Shown here: one piece after another, positions 1-9,539 of the stretch
How positions within the stretch are numbered: the stretch's first letter is position 1
How the letters are laid out: the number at the start of each line of letters is the position of its first letter
NCBI RefSeq assembly: GCF_900114205.1
Contig: NZ_FOSH01000009.1
Location: forward strand, 62,001-126,000
From: Methylophaga sulfidovorans
GTDB lineage: Bacteria > Pseudomonadota > Gammaproteobacteria > Nitrosococcales > Methylophagaceae
Direction: 5' to 3'
DNA: 64,000 nt
The notes under the pieces: generated by a model
What the model was told of the DNA's origin: nothing
The model's database searches: none
What the model saw: the letters and a program-made list of their open reading frames with translations, nothing else
Program-made: the position numbers and the translations under genes

Positions 1-548
1 CAGGTAAAGGCAAATCTGCTTATACCGGTAAATTAGGTGATGTTATGCAGGAATCTATCCAGGCAGCTACCACGGTTGTTCGTTCTCGTTCAACGGAGTG
101 GGGCATTAGTGAAGATTTTCTTCAAACACATGATCTTCATATCCACGTGCCGGAAGGTGCTACACCGAAAGATGGTCCAAGTGCCGGTGTCGGTATGTGT
201 ACCGCATTAGTTTCGGCAATCACTGGAATTCCTGTAAAAGCGAATGTAGCCATGACGGGTGAAATTACCTTGCGTGGTGAAGTATTAGCTATTGGTGGTT
301 TAAAAGAAAAACTGTTAGCAGCTCATCGTGGGGGGATAGATACAGTATTAATACCTCACGATAACGTTAAGGATTTAAAGGAAATTCCTGAAAACGTTAA
401 ACAGGGTCTAACCATTATTCCTGTTAAATGGATTTATGAAGTGCTTGATGTAGCTTTACAGCATATGCCGTCAGCTAATAATGAAACAGGAGTTATTGCC
501 TCTGATAAAAATAAGTATCATGAGGTAAACTCACCTAATCATCACTAA
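1..548 (+). CDS. lon: Lon protease, C-terminal part (partial)
   Basis: This is the C-terminal proteolytic domain of the ATP-dependent Lon protease, which degrades misfolded and regulatory proteins in the cytoplasm. The frame is open from the left edge, so the AAA+ and N-terminal domains lie outside the window. The Ser-Lys dyad is visible: the serine sits in PKDGPSAGV and the lysine in [14 protein letters not shown]. The residues before the first methionine ([14 protein letters not shown]) are also typical of Lon, which confirms that position 45 is not a start. The tail after the domain is Asn/Asp rich. The next gene encodes a SPOR protein rather than hupB, the usual neighbour in gammaproteobacteria. 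Confidence 0.97.
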   Translation, partial: GKGKSAYTGKLGDVMQESIQAATTVVRSRSTEWGISEDFLQTHDLHIHVPEGATPKDGPSAGVGMCTALVSAITGIPVKANVAMTGEITLRGEVLAIGGLKEKLLAAHRGGIDTVLIPHDNVKDLKEIPENVKQGLTIIPVKWIYEVLDVALQHMPSANNETGVIASDKNKYHEVNSPNHH

Positions 549-563
549 TCACTGGAGCAGGCA

Positions 564-1193
564 ATGACACTGGTACAAAAACAGCGCTTGATAGGGGCTG
601 CCTTATTACTCTTTGTTATCGGTGTTATTGCTTGGCTACTATTAGCTTCGGTGGCAAAAAATGACATTGACGATATCGTTGATAAACCAATACCTTTTGA
701 TTCTATTATTGAACCTTTAGACGATGAACCAGAACGTGTTGAATCTTCTGTGCCAGAGCAGGAGGTTGCACCATCTAATCAGTTAGATAATCCGCCAGTA
801 AATAAAGACAGTGAAAAACTGACCGAAAACGAACACACTGCTCCAGCTCCAGCTCCAGCTCCAGCTCCAGCTCCAGCTCCAGCTCCAGCTCCAGCTCCAG
901 CTCCAGCTCCAGCTCCAGCTCCAGAAAAAGAAAAGTCTGCAGAACAAAAAAATGAGACTTTATGGGTTTTACAATTAGCCAGCTTTGGTGTCCGGAATAA
1001 TGCTGATGCATTATCAAAAGAACTTGAGTCCATGGGCTATAACCCACTAATTGAAATTGTTAAAACAGATAAAAAACCGATTTATCGTGTGCGTTTACAA
1101 CCAGTGGCCGATCGGAATAAATTAGAAAAAACAGCAAAAATGCTGAGTGAAAAGCTCAAGTTATCTACGCAAATTTTGCAATATCAGCCCTAG
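564..1193 (+). CDS. dedD: SPOR-domain membrane protein, DedD-like
   Basis: Single-pass inner-membrane protein of 209 residues. It has a membrane segment at about residues 10-29, an acidic/proline linker, an uninterrupted run of fourteen Ala-Pro pairs (about 93-120), and a C-terminal SPOR domain (about 131-209) that would bind denuded peptidoglycan at the septum. The family role is cell division. Position directly before cvpA and purF matches dedD of other gammaproteobacteria, although the usual upstream folC is absent. The Ala-Pro stretch comes from a perfect hexanucleotide repeat and probably acts as a rigid periplasmic spacer of variable length. The symbol rests on synteny plus architecture. 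Confidence 0.8.
   Translation: MTLVQKQRLIGAALLLFVIGVIAWLLLASVAKNDIDDIVDKPIPFDSIIEPLDDEPERVESSVPEQEVAPSNQLDNPPVNKDSEKLTENEHTAPAPAPAPAPAPAPAPAPAPAPAPAPAPEKEKSAEQKNETLWVLQLASFGVRNNADALSKELESMGYNPLIEIVKTDKKPIYRVRLQPVADRNKLEKTAKMLSEKLKLSTQILQYQP
840..923 (+). repeat. (GCTCCA)14 in-frame tandem repeat
   Basis: Fourteen perfect tandem copies of the hexamer GCTCCA, 84 bp in all, encode (Ala-Pro)14 inside the SPOR protein. Because the unit is six bases, copy-number change alters linker length without shifting the frame. Confidence 0.97.
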
Positions 1194-1301
1194 TGCTGGC
1201 ATCTATAACTGACAATGAAATATAACTGTAAAAATACTGGGTTGTTGTTGGTTAATCTGTTAAAATTCACGGTTTAGATCGCAGCTCATTGCGGGGTAAC
1301 T

Positions 1302-1793
1302 ATGGTTTGGGTTGACTATCTGATAATAGGTCTTATTTTTTTGTCGGCCACTATCAGTATCGTCCGGGGCTTTATGAAAGAGGTGCTTTCATTAGCTAGT
1401 TGGATTTTAGCTTTCTGGGTAGCCATACTTTTTTACTCAAATCTATCTACCTTATTAGCTGACTATATATCGACACCATCCATACGATTATTTCTGGCTT
1501 TTTTTGTCTTATTTGCAGTGACATTGATTCTTGGCGCTATGGTCAATCACTTAATATCTCAAGTTGTTGAAAAAACCGGACTTACAGGTACTGACCGGGC
1601 TTTAGGGATTATCTTTGGCATGATACGAGGTGTCGCCATTGTCACTATCTTGGTTCTAGCTGCTGGTGCGACGCCAATGCCAGCAGACAGTTGGTGGCAA
1701 AACTCTATCTTGCTAGAGCATTTCATCAAACTAGCTGTTTGGGTGCGTGATCTGTTACCAACAGATATCGCTCAACATATCAACTACAATTAA
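1302..1793 (+). CDS. cvpA: CvpA family membrane protein
   Basis: Protein of 163 residues with about four hydrophobic segments (roughly 5-22, 28-47, 62-85 and 103-125), as expected for CvpA, the inner-membrane protein named for its need in colicin V production. Its molecular function is still unclear. The motif near residue 96 ([14 protein letters not shown]) is the family signature. A GCGGGG ribosome-binding sequence lies just before the ATG. purF starts 19 bases after the stop, the conserved cvpA-purF order, which implies cotranscription. Confidence 0.93.
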   Translation: MVWVDYLIIGLIFLSATISIVRGFMKEVLSLASWILAFWVAILFYSNLSTLLADYISTPSIRLFLAFFVLFAVTLILGAMVNHLISQVVEKTGLTGTDRALGIIFGMIRGVAIVTILVLAAGATPMPADSWWQNSILLEHFIKLAVWVRDLLPTDIAQHINYN

Positions 1794-1812
1794 CTTCCTG
1801 ACAGGGCAAACT

Positions 1813-3318
1813 ATGTGCGGAATTATTGGTATTGTGGGTCACTCTGAGGTTAACCAGGCCTTATATGATGGATTGACCGTACTGCAACATCGAGGACAGG
1901 ATGCTGCTGGAATTATGACTTGCGATGATGATGGCAAGTTTTTCCTACGTAAGGATAATGGGCTAGTCAAAGATGTGTTTCATACCCGTCATATGATTCG
2001 TCTTAAAGGTAAGATGGGGATTGGTCATATTCGCTATCCCACTGCTGGCTGTTCAACCTCTGCTGAATCACAGCCGTTTTATGTGAACTCACCATTTGGT
2101 ATTGCCCTGGCACACAACGGCAATTTAACCAATACAAAAGTACTGAAAGACGAGTTGTTCCAGACAGATCGTCGTCACCTTAATACTGATTCTGATTCTG
2201 AAGTGTTACTCAATGTGCTTGCACATGAGTTACAAAACAGCTCAAAACTTACCCCACAGCCTGATGATATCTTTAAAGCCGTCGCTCAAGTGCACCGTCG
2301 TTGTAAAGGCGCTTATGCCGCTGTTGCGATGATTTCTGGTGTTGGTGTCATGGCATTCCGTGATCCATATGGTATTCGCCCAGCGGTTATTGGAAAACGT
2401 GAAACAGAGAATGGGACTGAGTATGTTGTGGCATCTGAAAGTGTCGCTGTTGATATTCTAGATTATGAATTAGTCCGCGATATTGCACCGGGTGAGTGTG
2501 TCTTTATCGATACCAAAGGCAACTTTTATTCTCAGCAGTGTGCTGAGAATCCCATCAAATCACCATGCATTTTTGAATATGTTTATTTTGCCAGACCTGA
2601 CTCTATGATGGATGGTATCTCTGTTCATAAAAGCCGGATGCGTATGGGGACGAAACTTGCTCAGAAAATTAAACGTGAGTTTCCGGACCATGATATTGAT
2701 GTTGTTATTCCGATTCCAGATACCAGTCGTAGTGCAGCATTACAATTATCATATGATCTAGGTGTGGTCTATAGAGAAGGGTTTATTAAAAATCGCTATA
2801 TTGGCCGAACATTTATCATGCCTGGCCAGACAATGCGTAAGAAATCTGTTCGTCAGAAATTAAATGCTATTGATCTGGAGTTTAGAGGCAAAAATGTCCT
2901 CTTAGTTGATGACTCTATTGTAAGAGGCACGACTTCACAGCAAATCGTTCAGATGGCAAGAGATGCGGGTGCTAACAAAGTCTATTTGGCTTCAGCTGCA
3001 CCACCGGTTCGATTCCCGAATGTCTATGGCATTGATATGCCGTCTGCAAATGAGTTTGTTGCTCACGACAGAAGTGTAGAAGAAATTTCAAGGGAGCTTG
3101 GTGTAGATTGGCTTGTATATCAGGACCTGCCTGATCTGGTCTCAGCTATTAATAAAAAGAGTGATGTTGAGCGTTTTGATACCTCATGTTTCGATGGGGA
3201 GTACATCACAGGTGACATTGATGCCAATTATTTATACTACATCGATGCGATGCGAAATGACCTCAGTAAACAGACATCTGATAAAAGCAATGCTGTAATT
3301 GAGCTACATAATAATTAA
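1813..3318 (+). CDS. purF: Amidophosphoribosyltransferase PurF
   Basis: First committed step of purine synthesis: PRPP plus glutamine gives 5-phosphoribosylamine. The start at 1813 is fixed by MCGIIGIVG, because Cys2 must become the N-terminal nucleophile of the glutaminase domain; a longer reading frame from 1747 would bury it. The protein has 501 residues: glutaminase domain about 2-235 and phosphoribosyltransferase domain about 255-470, with the PRPP-binding loop [14 protein letters not shown] near 362-376. Length fits the E. coli type enzyme. The gene follows cvpA closely. No PurR operator was identified. Confidence 0.97.
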   Translation: MCGIIGIVGHSEVNQALYDGLTVLQHRGQDAAGIMTCDDDGKFFLRKDNGLVKDVFHTRHMIRLKGKMGIGHIRYPTAGCSTSAESQPFYVNSPFGIALAHNGNLTNTKVLKDELFQTDRRHLNTDSDSEVLLNVLAHELQNSSKLTPQPDDIFKAVAQVHRRCKGAYAAVAMISGVGVMAFRDPYGIRPAVIGKRETENGTEYVVASESVAVDILDYELVRDIAPGECVFIDTKGNFYSQQCAENPIKSPCIFEYVYFARPDSMMDGISVHKSRMRMGTKLAQKIKREFPDHDIDVVIPIPDTSRSAALQLSYDLGVVYREGFIKNRYIGRTFIMPGQTMRKKSVRQKLNAIDLEFRGKNVLLVDDSIVRGTTSQQIVQMARDAGANKVYLASAAPPVRFPNVYGIDMPSANEFVAHDRSVEEISRELGVDWLVYQDLPDLVSAINKKSDVERFDTSCFDGEYITGDIDANYLYYIDAMRNDLSKQTSDKSNAVIELHNN

Positions 3319-3345
3319 TGTTATGAAGCCATATACGTATCCGTT

Positions 3346-3374
3346 TTGCTGTTTTTCGATATTTCTTATATAAT
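3346..3374 (+). promoter_or_regulatory. Candidate sigma70 promoter for yceD-rpmF-plsX
   Basis: A perfect TATAAT lies at 3369-3374, with TTGCTG 17 bases upstream (3346-3351). Transcription would start near 3381, only a few bases before the yceD ATG at 3385, so the message would be nearly leaderless. No Shine-Dalgarno sequence is visible before that ATG, which fits. The gap from purF makes an independent promoter here plausible. Confidence 0.5.
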
Positions 3375-3384
3375 CCCGTCGATT

Positions 3385-3909
3385 ATGCACCAGCAATTGC
3401 CAAAAGAAATAGATCCGTTTCGTTTCGCCCATAATGGGCGAGAACTTGAAGGGGAGATTGAACTGACATCTTTGTCACGTTTAAAACCTTCTCTATTCAA
3501 TGAAACGGGGACGGTTAAGGTCAAGATGCGTTTTGATATTGATCAGACCGGGACTCCCTATATGCAAGGGCAGTTTGTCGCCGACTTGTCGTTGACATGT
3601 GAACGTTGCTTGGGAGAGTTGCTCTATCCAGTGACAATAGAAACATTGTTAGGACTGGTAAAGCATGAACGCTTAGTCAGTAAGTTATCTGAGCAATATG
3701 AGCCTTGGGTAATTGACGACTCAGAGTTTGTGAATCCTGCTGATGTTGTGGAAGATGAGTTAATTTTGGCACTTCCCCTAGTGCCTAAACATGATTTTGA
3801 TTGTTTACCGAAAGAGGTATGGCAATCTGGGGACAAAGAGATAGAGGAGAAACCTGAAAAACAGGCTTCTCCGTTCGCAGTTTTATCTGCATTGAAATCA
3901 AAAAAATAA
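3385..3909 (+). CDS. yceD: YceD/DUF177 family protein
   Basis: YceD family protein of 174 residues encoded directly before rpmF, as in E. coli. The family is linked to 23S rRNA and large-subunit synthesis. A conserved CERC pair sits near the middle, the VEDELILALPLVPKHD block follows, and the protein ends with PFAVLSALKSKK, all family hallmarks. I chose ATG 3385 (MHQQLPKEIDPF) because the E. coli protein is almost the same length and begins at the equivalent point. An in-frame TTG at 3346 would overlap the promoter-like sequence. Confidence 0.88.
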   Translation: MHQQLPKEIDPFRFAHNGRELEGEIELTSLSRLKPSLFNETGTVKVKMRFDIDQTGTPYMQGQFVADLSLTCERCLGELLYPVTIETLLGLVKHERLVSKLSEQYEPWVIDDSEFVNPADVVEDELILALPLVPKHDFDCLPKEVWQSGDKEIEEKPEKQASPFAVLSALKSKK

Positions 3910-3945
3910 TTTTGAATTTTTAAAAGGCTTTAGGAGTTTTTAGTC

Positions 3946-4125
3946 ATGGCTGTTCAACAAAACAAAAAAAGTGCATCACGTCGTGGAATGCGTCGTTCAC
4001 ATGATGCCTTAACCGAAACAACATTATCTGTTGATTCAACTTCAGGTGAATTGCACCGTCGTCATCATGTGTCAGCTGATGGCTATTACCGTGGTCGTAA
4101 AGTTGTAGCGGATAAAAGCGAATAA
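3946..4125 (+). CDS. rpmF: 50S ribosomal protein L32
   Basis: Small 59-residue protein beginning [20 protein letters not shown], the unmistakable L32 N-terminus, with the basic [11 protein letters not shown] block near the C-terminus. It is a structural protein of the large ribosomal subunit. TAGGAG lies about ten bases before the ATG. The gene lies between yceD and plsX in the canonical order and is expected to be cotranscribed with both. The zinc-binding cysteines found in some L32 forms are absent, so this is the Cys-free version. Confidence 0.97.
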   Translation: MAVQQNKKSASRRGMRRSHDALTETTLSVDSTSGELHRRHHVSADGYYRGRKVVADKSE

Positions 4126-4138
4126 GGCATAAAAACAA

Positions 4139-5158
4139 TTGAGCCTGACGATATCAATTGATGCAATGGGCGGGGATCACGGACCTCAAGTCGTGATCCC
4201 CGCTGCCATATCAGCATTAAAAAAACATCCGGATGTCACATTAATTCTTGTTGGTGATGAACAAACAATTCATTCGCACCTGCAAAAAAACAATGTCAAC
4301 AATGAACCCCGCTTAATTGTCCATCATGCTTCACAGCAGGTAGAGATGGATGAATTGCCATCGCAAGCATTACGAGGAAAGAAAGATTCTTCTATGCGAG
4401 TGGCGATTAACTTAGTTAAAGAGGGGCGCGCAGCTGCTTGCGTAAGTGCAGGTAATACCGGTGCACTGATGGCGACAGCAAGATTTGTATTAAAAACGCT
4501 GCCGGGTATTGAAAGACCCGCTATCGTTTCAGCATTACCGACAATGAAAGGGCATACCTATGTACTGGACTTGGGCGCGAATGTTGACTCAAGCGCTGCA
4601 CATTTAGTCCAGTTTGCCTTGATGGGCTCTGTTCTCGCTGAACTTGTCGATGGTAAAGATAAACCAAAAGTGGGCTTACTCAATATCGGTTCAGAAGAGA
4701 TAAAAGGTAATGAACGGGTAAAAGAAGCATCACGATTATTAGAGCAGACCGATCTTAACTACATCGGTTATGTTGAAGGTGATGGCTTATACCATGGTGA
4801 AGTAGACGTCCTTGTTTGTGACGGTTTTGTCGGGAATGTTGCTCTTAAAACCAGTGAAGGCGTCGTTCATATGATTCGTCACTATTTACGACAATCATTT
4901 TCTCGTAACTGGCTGACTAAATTAGCTGGTTTAATTGCTTCACCAGTATTAAAACACTTTCGTAATGAGTTAGATCCTCGCGCCTACAACGGTGCAAATC
5001 TTATCGGTTTGCAAGGTATTGTGATTAAAAGTCATGGTGGAGCCGATGAGTTTGCTTTTGCTAATGCGATTAACATAGCGATTATTGAAGCTGCCAAGGA
5101 CGTACCAAAAAATATAACTAAACACCTGGAAGTGTTACTGGAAGGACAAGTATTGTGA
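4139..5158 (+). CDS. plsX: Phosphate acyltransferase PlsX
   Basis: PlsX converts acyl-ACP to acyl phosphate for phospholipid synthesis. The N-terminal [11 protein letters not shown] motif is diagnostic and the length (339) is normal. The only start compatible with a full N-terminus is TTG at 4139, since the next ATG falls inside the conserved DAMGGD motif; AAGG lies about 11 bases upstream. The stop overlaps the fabH ATG by one base (TGATG), which indicates translational coupling. It is a peripheral membrane enzyme linking fatty-acid and phospholipid synthesis. Confidence 0.95.
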   Translation: MSLTISIDAMGGDHGPQVVIPAAISALKKHPDVTLILVGDEQTIHSHLQKNNVNNEPRLIVHHASQQVEMDELPSQALRGKKDSSMRVAINLVKEGRAAACVSAGNTGALMATARFVLKTLPGIERPAIVSALPTMKGHTYVLDLGANVDSSAAHLVQFALMGSVLAELVDGKDKPKVGLLNIGSEEIKGNERVKEASRLLEQTDLNYIGYVEGDGLYHGEVDVLVCDGFVGNVALKTSEGVVHMIRHYLRQSFSRNWLTKLAGLIASPVLKHFRNELDPRAYNGANLIGLQGIVIKSHGGADEFAFANAINIAIIEAAKDVPKNITKHLEVLLEGQVL

Positions 5159-6114
5159 TGTATTCTCGTATCGTGGGTACCGGCAGCTATCTGCCAGAAA
5201 AAGTACTCAGTAATCATGATCTGGAGTCTATGGTTGAAACTAGCGACCAATGGATTACTGAACGGACGGGAATAAAAGAACGTCATATCGCAGCAGAGAA
5301 TGAAACAACGACGGATCTTGCCTACCAAGCATCCCTTAAAGCTATCGAAGCTGCAGGCATCACGAATAATGAGATTGATCTGATTATCGTTGCCACCACA
5401 ACACCTACTCAAATATTTCCAAGTACAGCCTCATTATTACAAGCGAAGCTTAATATCGCAGGTTGTCCGGCTTTTGATGTTCAGGCTGTGTGTACTGGTT
5501 TTGTCTATGCATTGACCATAGCAGATAAGTTTATTAAATCTGGTGGTATCAAGAATGTACTAGTCGTTGGTGCTGAAACAATTTCACGCATCATTGATTG
5601 GAAAGATAGAAATACCTGTGTCTTATTCGGAGATGGTGCTGGTGCTGTAGTACTTCAGGCCTCAGAACAGCCAGGTATCATCTCAACACATATTCATTCT
5701 GATGGTGGTTTCAGTCACTTATTACAAGTACCAACCGGTCCTGGTTCGGCGGTAACTGATGAATCTCCCTATGTCGATATGCAGGGCAATGAAGTATTCA
5801 AGGTTGCCGTTAAAACATTAAGTAGCATTGTCGATGAAACACTTGAGGCCAATCAAATGGATAAAAGTGCTATTGATTGGTTAATCCCACATCAAGCTAA
5901 TATCCGAATTATTGCTGCTACAGCGCGGAAATTACAGATGCCTATGGATCGCGTTGTTGTGACTGTAGATAAACATGGTAATACCTCAGCAGCATCGATT
6001 CCTTTAGCCCTCGACGTTGCTGTTCGTGACGGTCGTATAAAACGCGGTAAAACTTTATTGTTTGAAGCCTTTGGTGGCGGATTTACATGGGGTTCAGCGC
6101 TTATTCAGTACTGA
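5158..6114 (+). CDS. fabH: 3-oxoacyl-ACP synthase III FabH
   Basis: Initiates fatty-acid synthesis by condensing acetyl-CoA with malonyl-ACP. The triad is visible at Cys112 (AVCTGF), His245 (PHQANIR) and Asn275 (KHGNTSAAS), almost exactly the E. coli numbering. I use ATG 5158; a GTG three bases earlier is also in frame but would add only one residue. The gene is coupled to plsX through TGATG and is followed by fabD 18 bases downstream. The protein has 318 residues, of normal length. Confidence 0.96.
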   Translation: MYSRIVGTGSYLPEKVLSNHDLESMVETSDQWITERTGIKERHIAAENETTTDLAYQASLKAIEAAGITNNEIDLIIVATTTPTQIFPSTASLLQAKLNIAGCPAFDVQAVCTGFVYALTIADKFIKSGGIKNVLVVGAETISRIIDWKDRNTCVLFGDGAGAVVLQASEQPGIISTHIHSDGGFSHLLQVPTGPGSAVTDESPYVDMQGNEVFKVAVKTLSSIVDETLEANQMDKSAIDWLIPHQANIRIIAATARKLQMPMDRVVVTVDKHGNTSAASIPLALDVAVRDGRIKRGKTLLFEAFGGGFTWGSALIQY

Positions 6115-6132
6115 TATATTCAGGGGTAATGA

Positions 6133-7068
6133 ATGAAATCAGCTTTTGTCTTTCCCGGTCAGGGATCTCAATCTGTAGGTATGCTCTCTGAGATTGCAGC
6201 AGAATACAGCCTAGTGAAACAAACATTCCAAGAAGCTTCAGACGCCTTAGGCTATGACGTCTGGAATCTGGTCTCTAATGGTCCTGACGAACTCTTAAAT
6301 CAAACCGATCGTACTCAACCAGCTATGTTGACAGCTGGTATAGCGATGTGGCGTGTCTGGCAATCAGTTTCTGATATCCGACCAGATTATTTTGCTGGTC
6401 ACAGCCTTGGTGAATATACGGCACTTGTTGCTGCAGAAGCCATCGGCTTTAGTGATGCTGTCAAACTGGTTGAATTACGTGGTCAATTTATGCAACAGGC
6501 TGTGCCTGCTGGTGAAGGGGCTATGGCTGCAATCCTTGGTTTGGATGATGATGTGGTGCGTGATGTTTGTAATGAAGCATCAGCCATCGGGGTTGTCGAA
6601 GCAGTGAACTTTAATTCGCCTGGTCAGGTTGTTATTGCTGGCTCTGCCGATGCTGTCAAAAGAGCAACTGAAATCGCATCTGATAAAGGTGCTAAACGTG
6701 CTCTGATTCTGCCAGTCAGTGTTCCATCCCATTGTGCCCTTATGCAGCCTGCTGCAGAGCAATTAGCTAATAAACTCAATGAGATAGAAATACGACTACC
6801 TACGACACCTGTTATTCATAATGCGAGCGTGACATCTGCTGTTGATGTAGACACGATTAAGTCATTATTGGCGCAACAATTATATAGTCCGGTTCGCTGG
6901 GTCGAAACTATTCAGTGGCTTGCCGCACAAGATGTAAATCACATTGTGGAGTGTGGACCAGGTAAAGTTTTAGCTGGTTTGACTAAACGTATTGATAAGT
7001 CTCTTACTGCATTACCTTTATTTGATTTAGCGACGCTTGAAAAAACTCAGCAAGCATTAGGAGAATAG
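6133..7068 (+). CDS. fabD: Malonyl-CoA:ACP transacylase FabD
   Basis: Loads malonate from CoA onto ACP. The N-terminal FVFPGQGSQ motif, GHSLGE with Ser91, and His200 in VPSHCALM make up the expected active site. The 311-residue length is typical. AGGGGT precedes the ATG. fabG starts one base after the stop, so the two are almost certainly translated from one message. No domain is added or missing. Confidence 0.97.
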   Translation: MKSAFVFPGQGSQSVGMLSEIAAEYSLVKQTFQEASDALGYDVWNLVSNGPDELLNQTDRTQPAMLTAGIAMWRVWQSVSDIRPDYFAGHSLGEYTALVAAEAIGFSDAVKLVELRGQFMQQAVPAGEGAMAAILGLDDDVVRDVCNEASAIGVVEAVNFNSPGQVVIAGSADAVKRATEIASDKGAKRALILPVSVPSHCALMQPAAEQLANKLNEIEIRLPTTPVIHNASVTSAVDVDTIKSLLAQQLYSPVRWVETIQWLAAQDVNHIVECGPGKVLAGLTKRIDKSLTALPLFDLATLEKTQQALGE

Positions 7069-7069
7069 A

Positions 7070-7813
7070 ATGAGCTTAGATGGAAAAATTGCTCTGGTTA
7101 CTGGAGCTACACGTGGTATTGGTAAAGCTATTGCTCTTAGTTTAGGTGAGCAAGGTGCCACAGTGATTGGTACAGCAACTTCAGAAAATGGCGCTACGAC
7201 GATTACCGATTTTCTTAAAGAGGCCAACATTAAAGGACGGGGTATCGTTCTTAATGTGACAGATGCTGATGCTATTGATAATGTTGTTTCCACAATAGAA
7301 AATGAATTCGGCGCACCAGAAATTCTGGTCAATAATGCTGGTATTACCCGTGATAATTTATTGATGCGTATGAAAGATGAAGAGTGGGATGACATCATCA
7401 ATACCAATCTGACACCAATATTTAAGCTGAGCAAGCGTTGCCTAAGAGCAATGACAAAAGCAAGATGGGGCCGAATCATCACAATCACTTCTGTCGTTGG
7501 TGCCATGGGTAATGCAGGGCAAACTAATTATGCTGCAGCTAAGGCTGGTGTGATTGGATTTAGTAAGTCACTGGCTCGCGAAGTTGGCGCCAGAGGCATT
7601 ACTGTCAATACTGTCGCACCTGGATTTATTGATACGGATATGACTAGTTCTTTACCTGAAGCACATAAAACGGCGATGCTTGAACATGTGCCGGTAAAAA
7701 GACTAGGCGAACCAGAGGAAATTGCTGCGGCAGTCAGTTATCTTGCTAGCGTAAATGCAGGATATGTGACGGGAGAAACATTACATGTCAATGGTGGCAT
7801 GTATATGAGCTAA
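7070..7813 (+). CDS. fabG: 3-oxoacyl-ACP reductase FabG
   Basis: NADPH-dependent reductase of the elongation cycle, in the short-chain dehydrogenase family. The cofactor motif TGATRGIG is at 11-18, NNAG at 88-91, and the Ser141-Tyr154-Lys158 catalytic set lies in ITSVVG and YAAAK. The protein has 247 residues. The ATG overlaps the GGAG-rich end of fabD. A strong inverted repeat begins exactly at its stop codon and may trim or terminate part of the transcript before acpP. Confidence 0.97.
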   Translation: MSLDGKIALVTGATRGIGKAIALSLGEQGATVIGTATSENGATTITDFLKEANIKGRGIVLNVTDADAIDNVVSTIENEFGAPEILVNNAGITRDNLLMRMKDEEWDDIINTNLTPIFKLSKRCLRAMTKARWGRIITITSVVGAMGNAGQTNYAAAKAGVIGFSKSLAREVGARGITVNTVAPGFIDTDMTSSLPEAHKTAMLEHVPVKRLGEPEEIAAAVSYLASVNAGYVTGETLHVNGGMYMS

Positions 7814-7833
7814 TAGTCACTAAGTGACTATTA
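7811..7833 (+). terminator. Hairpin at the fabG stop codon
   Basis: Two 11-base arms (7811-7821 and 7823-7833) are perfectly complementary around one base, giving a stem of about ten pairs with a 3-base loop. An AT-rich tract follows, but not a clean T run. It starts on the fabG stop codon. It may be an attenuator or a processing site that lets acpP be expressed separately. Confidence 0.45.
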
Positions 7834-7879
7834 ATTAAGTATTTTATTAATGAGTCAAGTTGGATGAGTGCCATTTAGC

Positions 7880-7908
7880 TTGTCTCAATGGTGCTGGCAC
7901 TATAAAAT
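7880..7908 (+). promoter_or_regulatory. Candidate acpP promoter
   Basis: TTGTCT at 7880-7885 and TAAAAT at 7903-7908 are separated by 17 bases, about 47 bases upstream of acpP. AAAGGA provides a ribosome-binding site before the ATG. A private promoter is common for acpP because ACP is needed in large excess. Confidence 0.5.
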
Positions 7909-7954
7909 GCCTGCACATTGTTTGATGTATTAACCACCAAAGGAAATATTAGTT

Positions 7955-8191
7955 ATGAGTGATATCGAAGCTCGCGTAAAAGAAATTGTTGTTGAACAAT
8001 TAGGTGTCAACGCTGATGAAGTAACTGCGGATGCTTCATTCATCGACGACCTGGGCGCAGACTCTCTGGATACAGTAGAGTTGGTTATGGCTTTGGAAGA
8101 AGCTTTCGAATGTGAAATCCCAGACGAAGAAGCTGAGAAAATCACTACAGTTAAAGAAGCCGTTTCTTATATTAACGCACATCAGTCTTAA
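7955..8191 (+). CDS. acpP: Acyl carrier protein
   Basis: Acidic 78-residue carrier that holds growing acyl chains on a 4'-phosphopantetheine arm. The attachment serine is Ser37 in GADSLDTVE. The helix-rich acidic sequence and length match type II ACPs. It lies between fabG and fabF, with its own candidate promoter upstream and a hairpin downstream. AAAGGA lies about eight bases before the start. Confidence 0.98.
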   Translation: MSDIEARVKEIVVEQLGVNADEVTADASFIDDLGADSLDTVELVMALEEAFECEIPDEEAEKITTVKEAVSYINAHQS

Positions 8192-8211
8192 TATAATTAA
8201 AAGCGCTTATG

Positions 8212-8249
8212 ATAGCCGTCTAGTGTGTGAAAGCATGCTAGGCGGCTAT
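8212..8249 (+). terminator. Intergenic hairpin between acpP and fabF
   Basis: Arms 8212-8223 and 8238-8249 form a 12-pair stem (one G-U pair) with a 14-base loop. No T run follows, so it looks more like an attenuator or mRNA-stabilising 3' structure for the abundant acpP message than a full terminator. Confidence 0.45.
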
Positions 8250-8284
8250 GTCATGTATACCTGTAGGTTTGAGGGGAAAACCTG

Positions 8285-9526
8285 ATGTCTAAAAGACGCG
8301 TTGTCGTTACTGGTCTTGGTGCTGTTACTCCTGTTGGGGTAACGGTAAAAGAAAGTTGGGAAAATATTGTTGCGGGTAAAAGTGGTGTCGCACCACTAAC
8401 CTTGTTTGACGTATCAGAGTTTAGTGTTCGCTTTGGTGCTAGCGTCAAAGACTTTGATGTGACTACAGTGATCCCTAAAAAAGATGCTAAAAAAATGGAT
8501 ACCTTTATCCATTATGGTATTGCCGCAGCTAAAGAAGCTATTGAAGATTCTGGTTTAGTGGTGACCGATGAGAATGCTGAACGAATCGGTGTAGCGATTG
8601 GTTCTGGTATCGGTGGCTTACCTGGCATTGAGTCTGGTTACGACAGTTATTTAAATGGTGGACCTCGCAAGATTTCTCCATTTTTCGTACCAAGCAATAT
8701 TATCAACATGATTTCAGGCAATTTGTCGATCATGTACGGTATGAAAGGGCCTAATACAGCTATCGTAACGGCCTGTTCGACAGGTACACACTGTATTTCA
8801 TCTGCAGGCCGGATGATTCAGTATGGTGATGCGGATGTGATGATCGCCGGTGGTGCTGAAATGGCCACATCTAAAACAGGGTTGGGTGGTTTTGCTGCTG
8901 CACGCGCTTTATCTACCCGAAATGATGATCCGGCTGCTGCCAGTCGACCATGGGATAAAGACCGTGATGGTTTTGTGCTTGGTGATGGTGCTGGTGTCAT
9001 TGTCCTGGAAGAGTATGAGCATGCTGTCAAACGTGGCGCCACTATTTATGCTGAGTTAGTCGGTTCTGGCATGAGCAGTGATGCATATCATATGACTTCT
9101 CCATCTGAAGGTGGTGAAGGCGCTGCTCGTTGTATGGTGAATGCACTTAAAGATGCTGGACTTAATCCTGAAGATATTGACTACATCAATGCACATGGTA
9201 CGTCTACACCTGCTGGTGATGCAGCTGAGACTCAGGCTATTAAAACAGCGTTAGGACATTCTGCTAACGATGTCGCAATAAGCTCAACCAAATCAATGAT
9301 TGGTCATTTATTAGGTGCGGCAGGTGGTGTAGAGGCCGTATTTAGCCTACTTGCCATTCGTGATCAGGTGGCTCCTCCTACTATCAATCTTGATAACCAG
9401 GATGAAAACTGTGATCTTGATTATGTACCCAATACCGCGAGACAAATGAAAGTTGACGTAGCGATGTCTAATTCATTTGGATTTGGCGGCACTAACGGTA
9501 CTGTCATATTTAAAAAGTTAAGTTAA
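8285..9526 (+). CDS. fabF: 3-oxoacyl-ACP synthase II FabF
   Basis: Elongating condensing enzyme of fatty-acid synthesis. The Cys-His-His set is visible at Cys164 (TACSTGTH), His304 ([11 protein letters not shown]) and His341 (IGHLLGAAG). The protein has 413 residues, typical of the family. GAGGGG precedes the ATG. It lies 93 bases after acpP, with a hairpin in between, and 13 bases before pabC. The conserved cluster order supports FabF rather than FabB. Confidence 0.96.
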   Translation: MSKRRVVVTGLGAVTPVGVTVKESWENIVAGKSGVAPLTLFDVSEFSVRFGASVKDFDVTTVIPKKDAKKMDTFIHYGIAAAKEAIEDSGLVVTDENAERIGVAIGSGIGGLPGIESGYDSYLNGGPRKISPFFVPSNIINMISGNLSIMYGMKGPNTAIVTACSTGTHCISSAGRMIQYGDADVMIAGGAEMATSKTGLGGFAAARALSTRNDDPAAASRPWDKDRDGFVLGDGAGVIVLEEYEHAVKRGATIYAELVGSGMSSDAYHMTSPSEGGEGAARCMVNALKDAGLNPEDIDYINAHGTSTPAGDAAETQAIKTALGHSANDVAISSTKSMIGHLLGAAGGVEAVFSLLAIRDQVAPPTINLDNQDENCDLDYVPNTARQMKVDVAMSNSFGFGGTNGTVIFKKLS

Positions 9527-9539
9527 GCAGAGTAAACCG

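Noticed and set aside
775-1047. Antisense reading frames with long Leu-Glu or Gly-Ala repeats
   Set aside because: They are the complement of the Ala-Pro hexamer repeat in the SPOR gene, with no start signal or family similarity.
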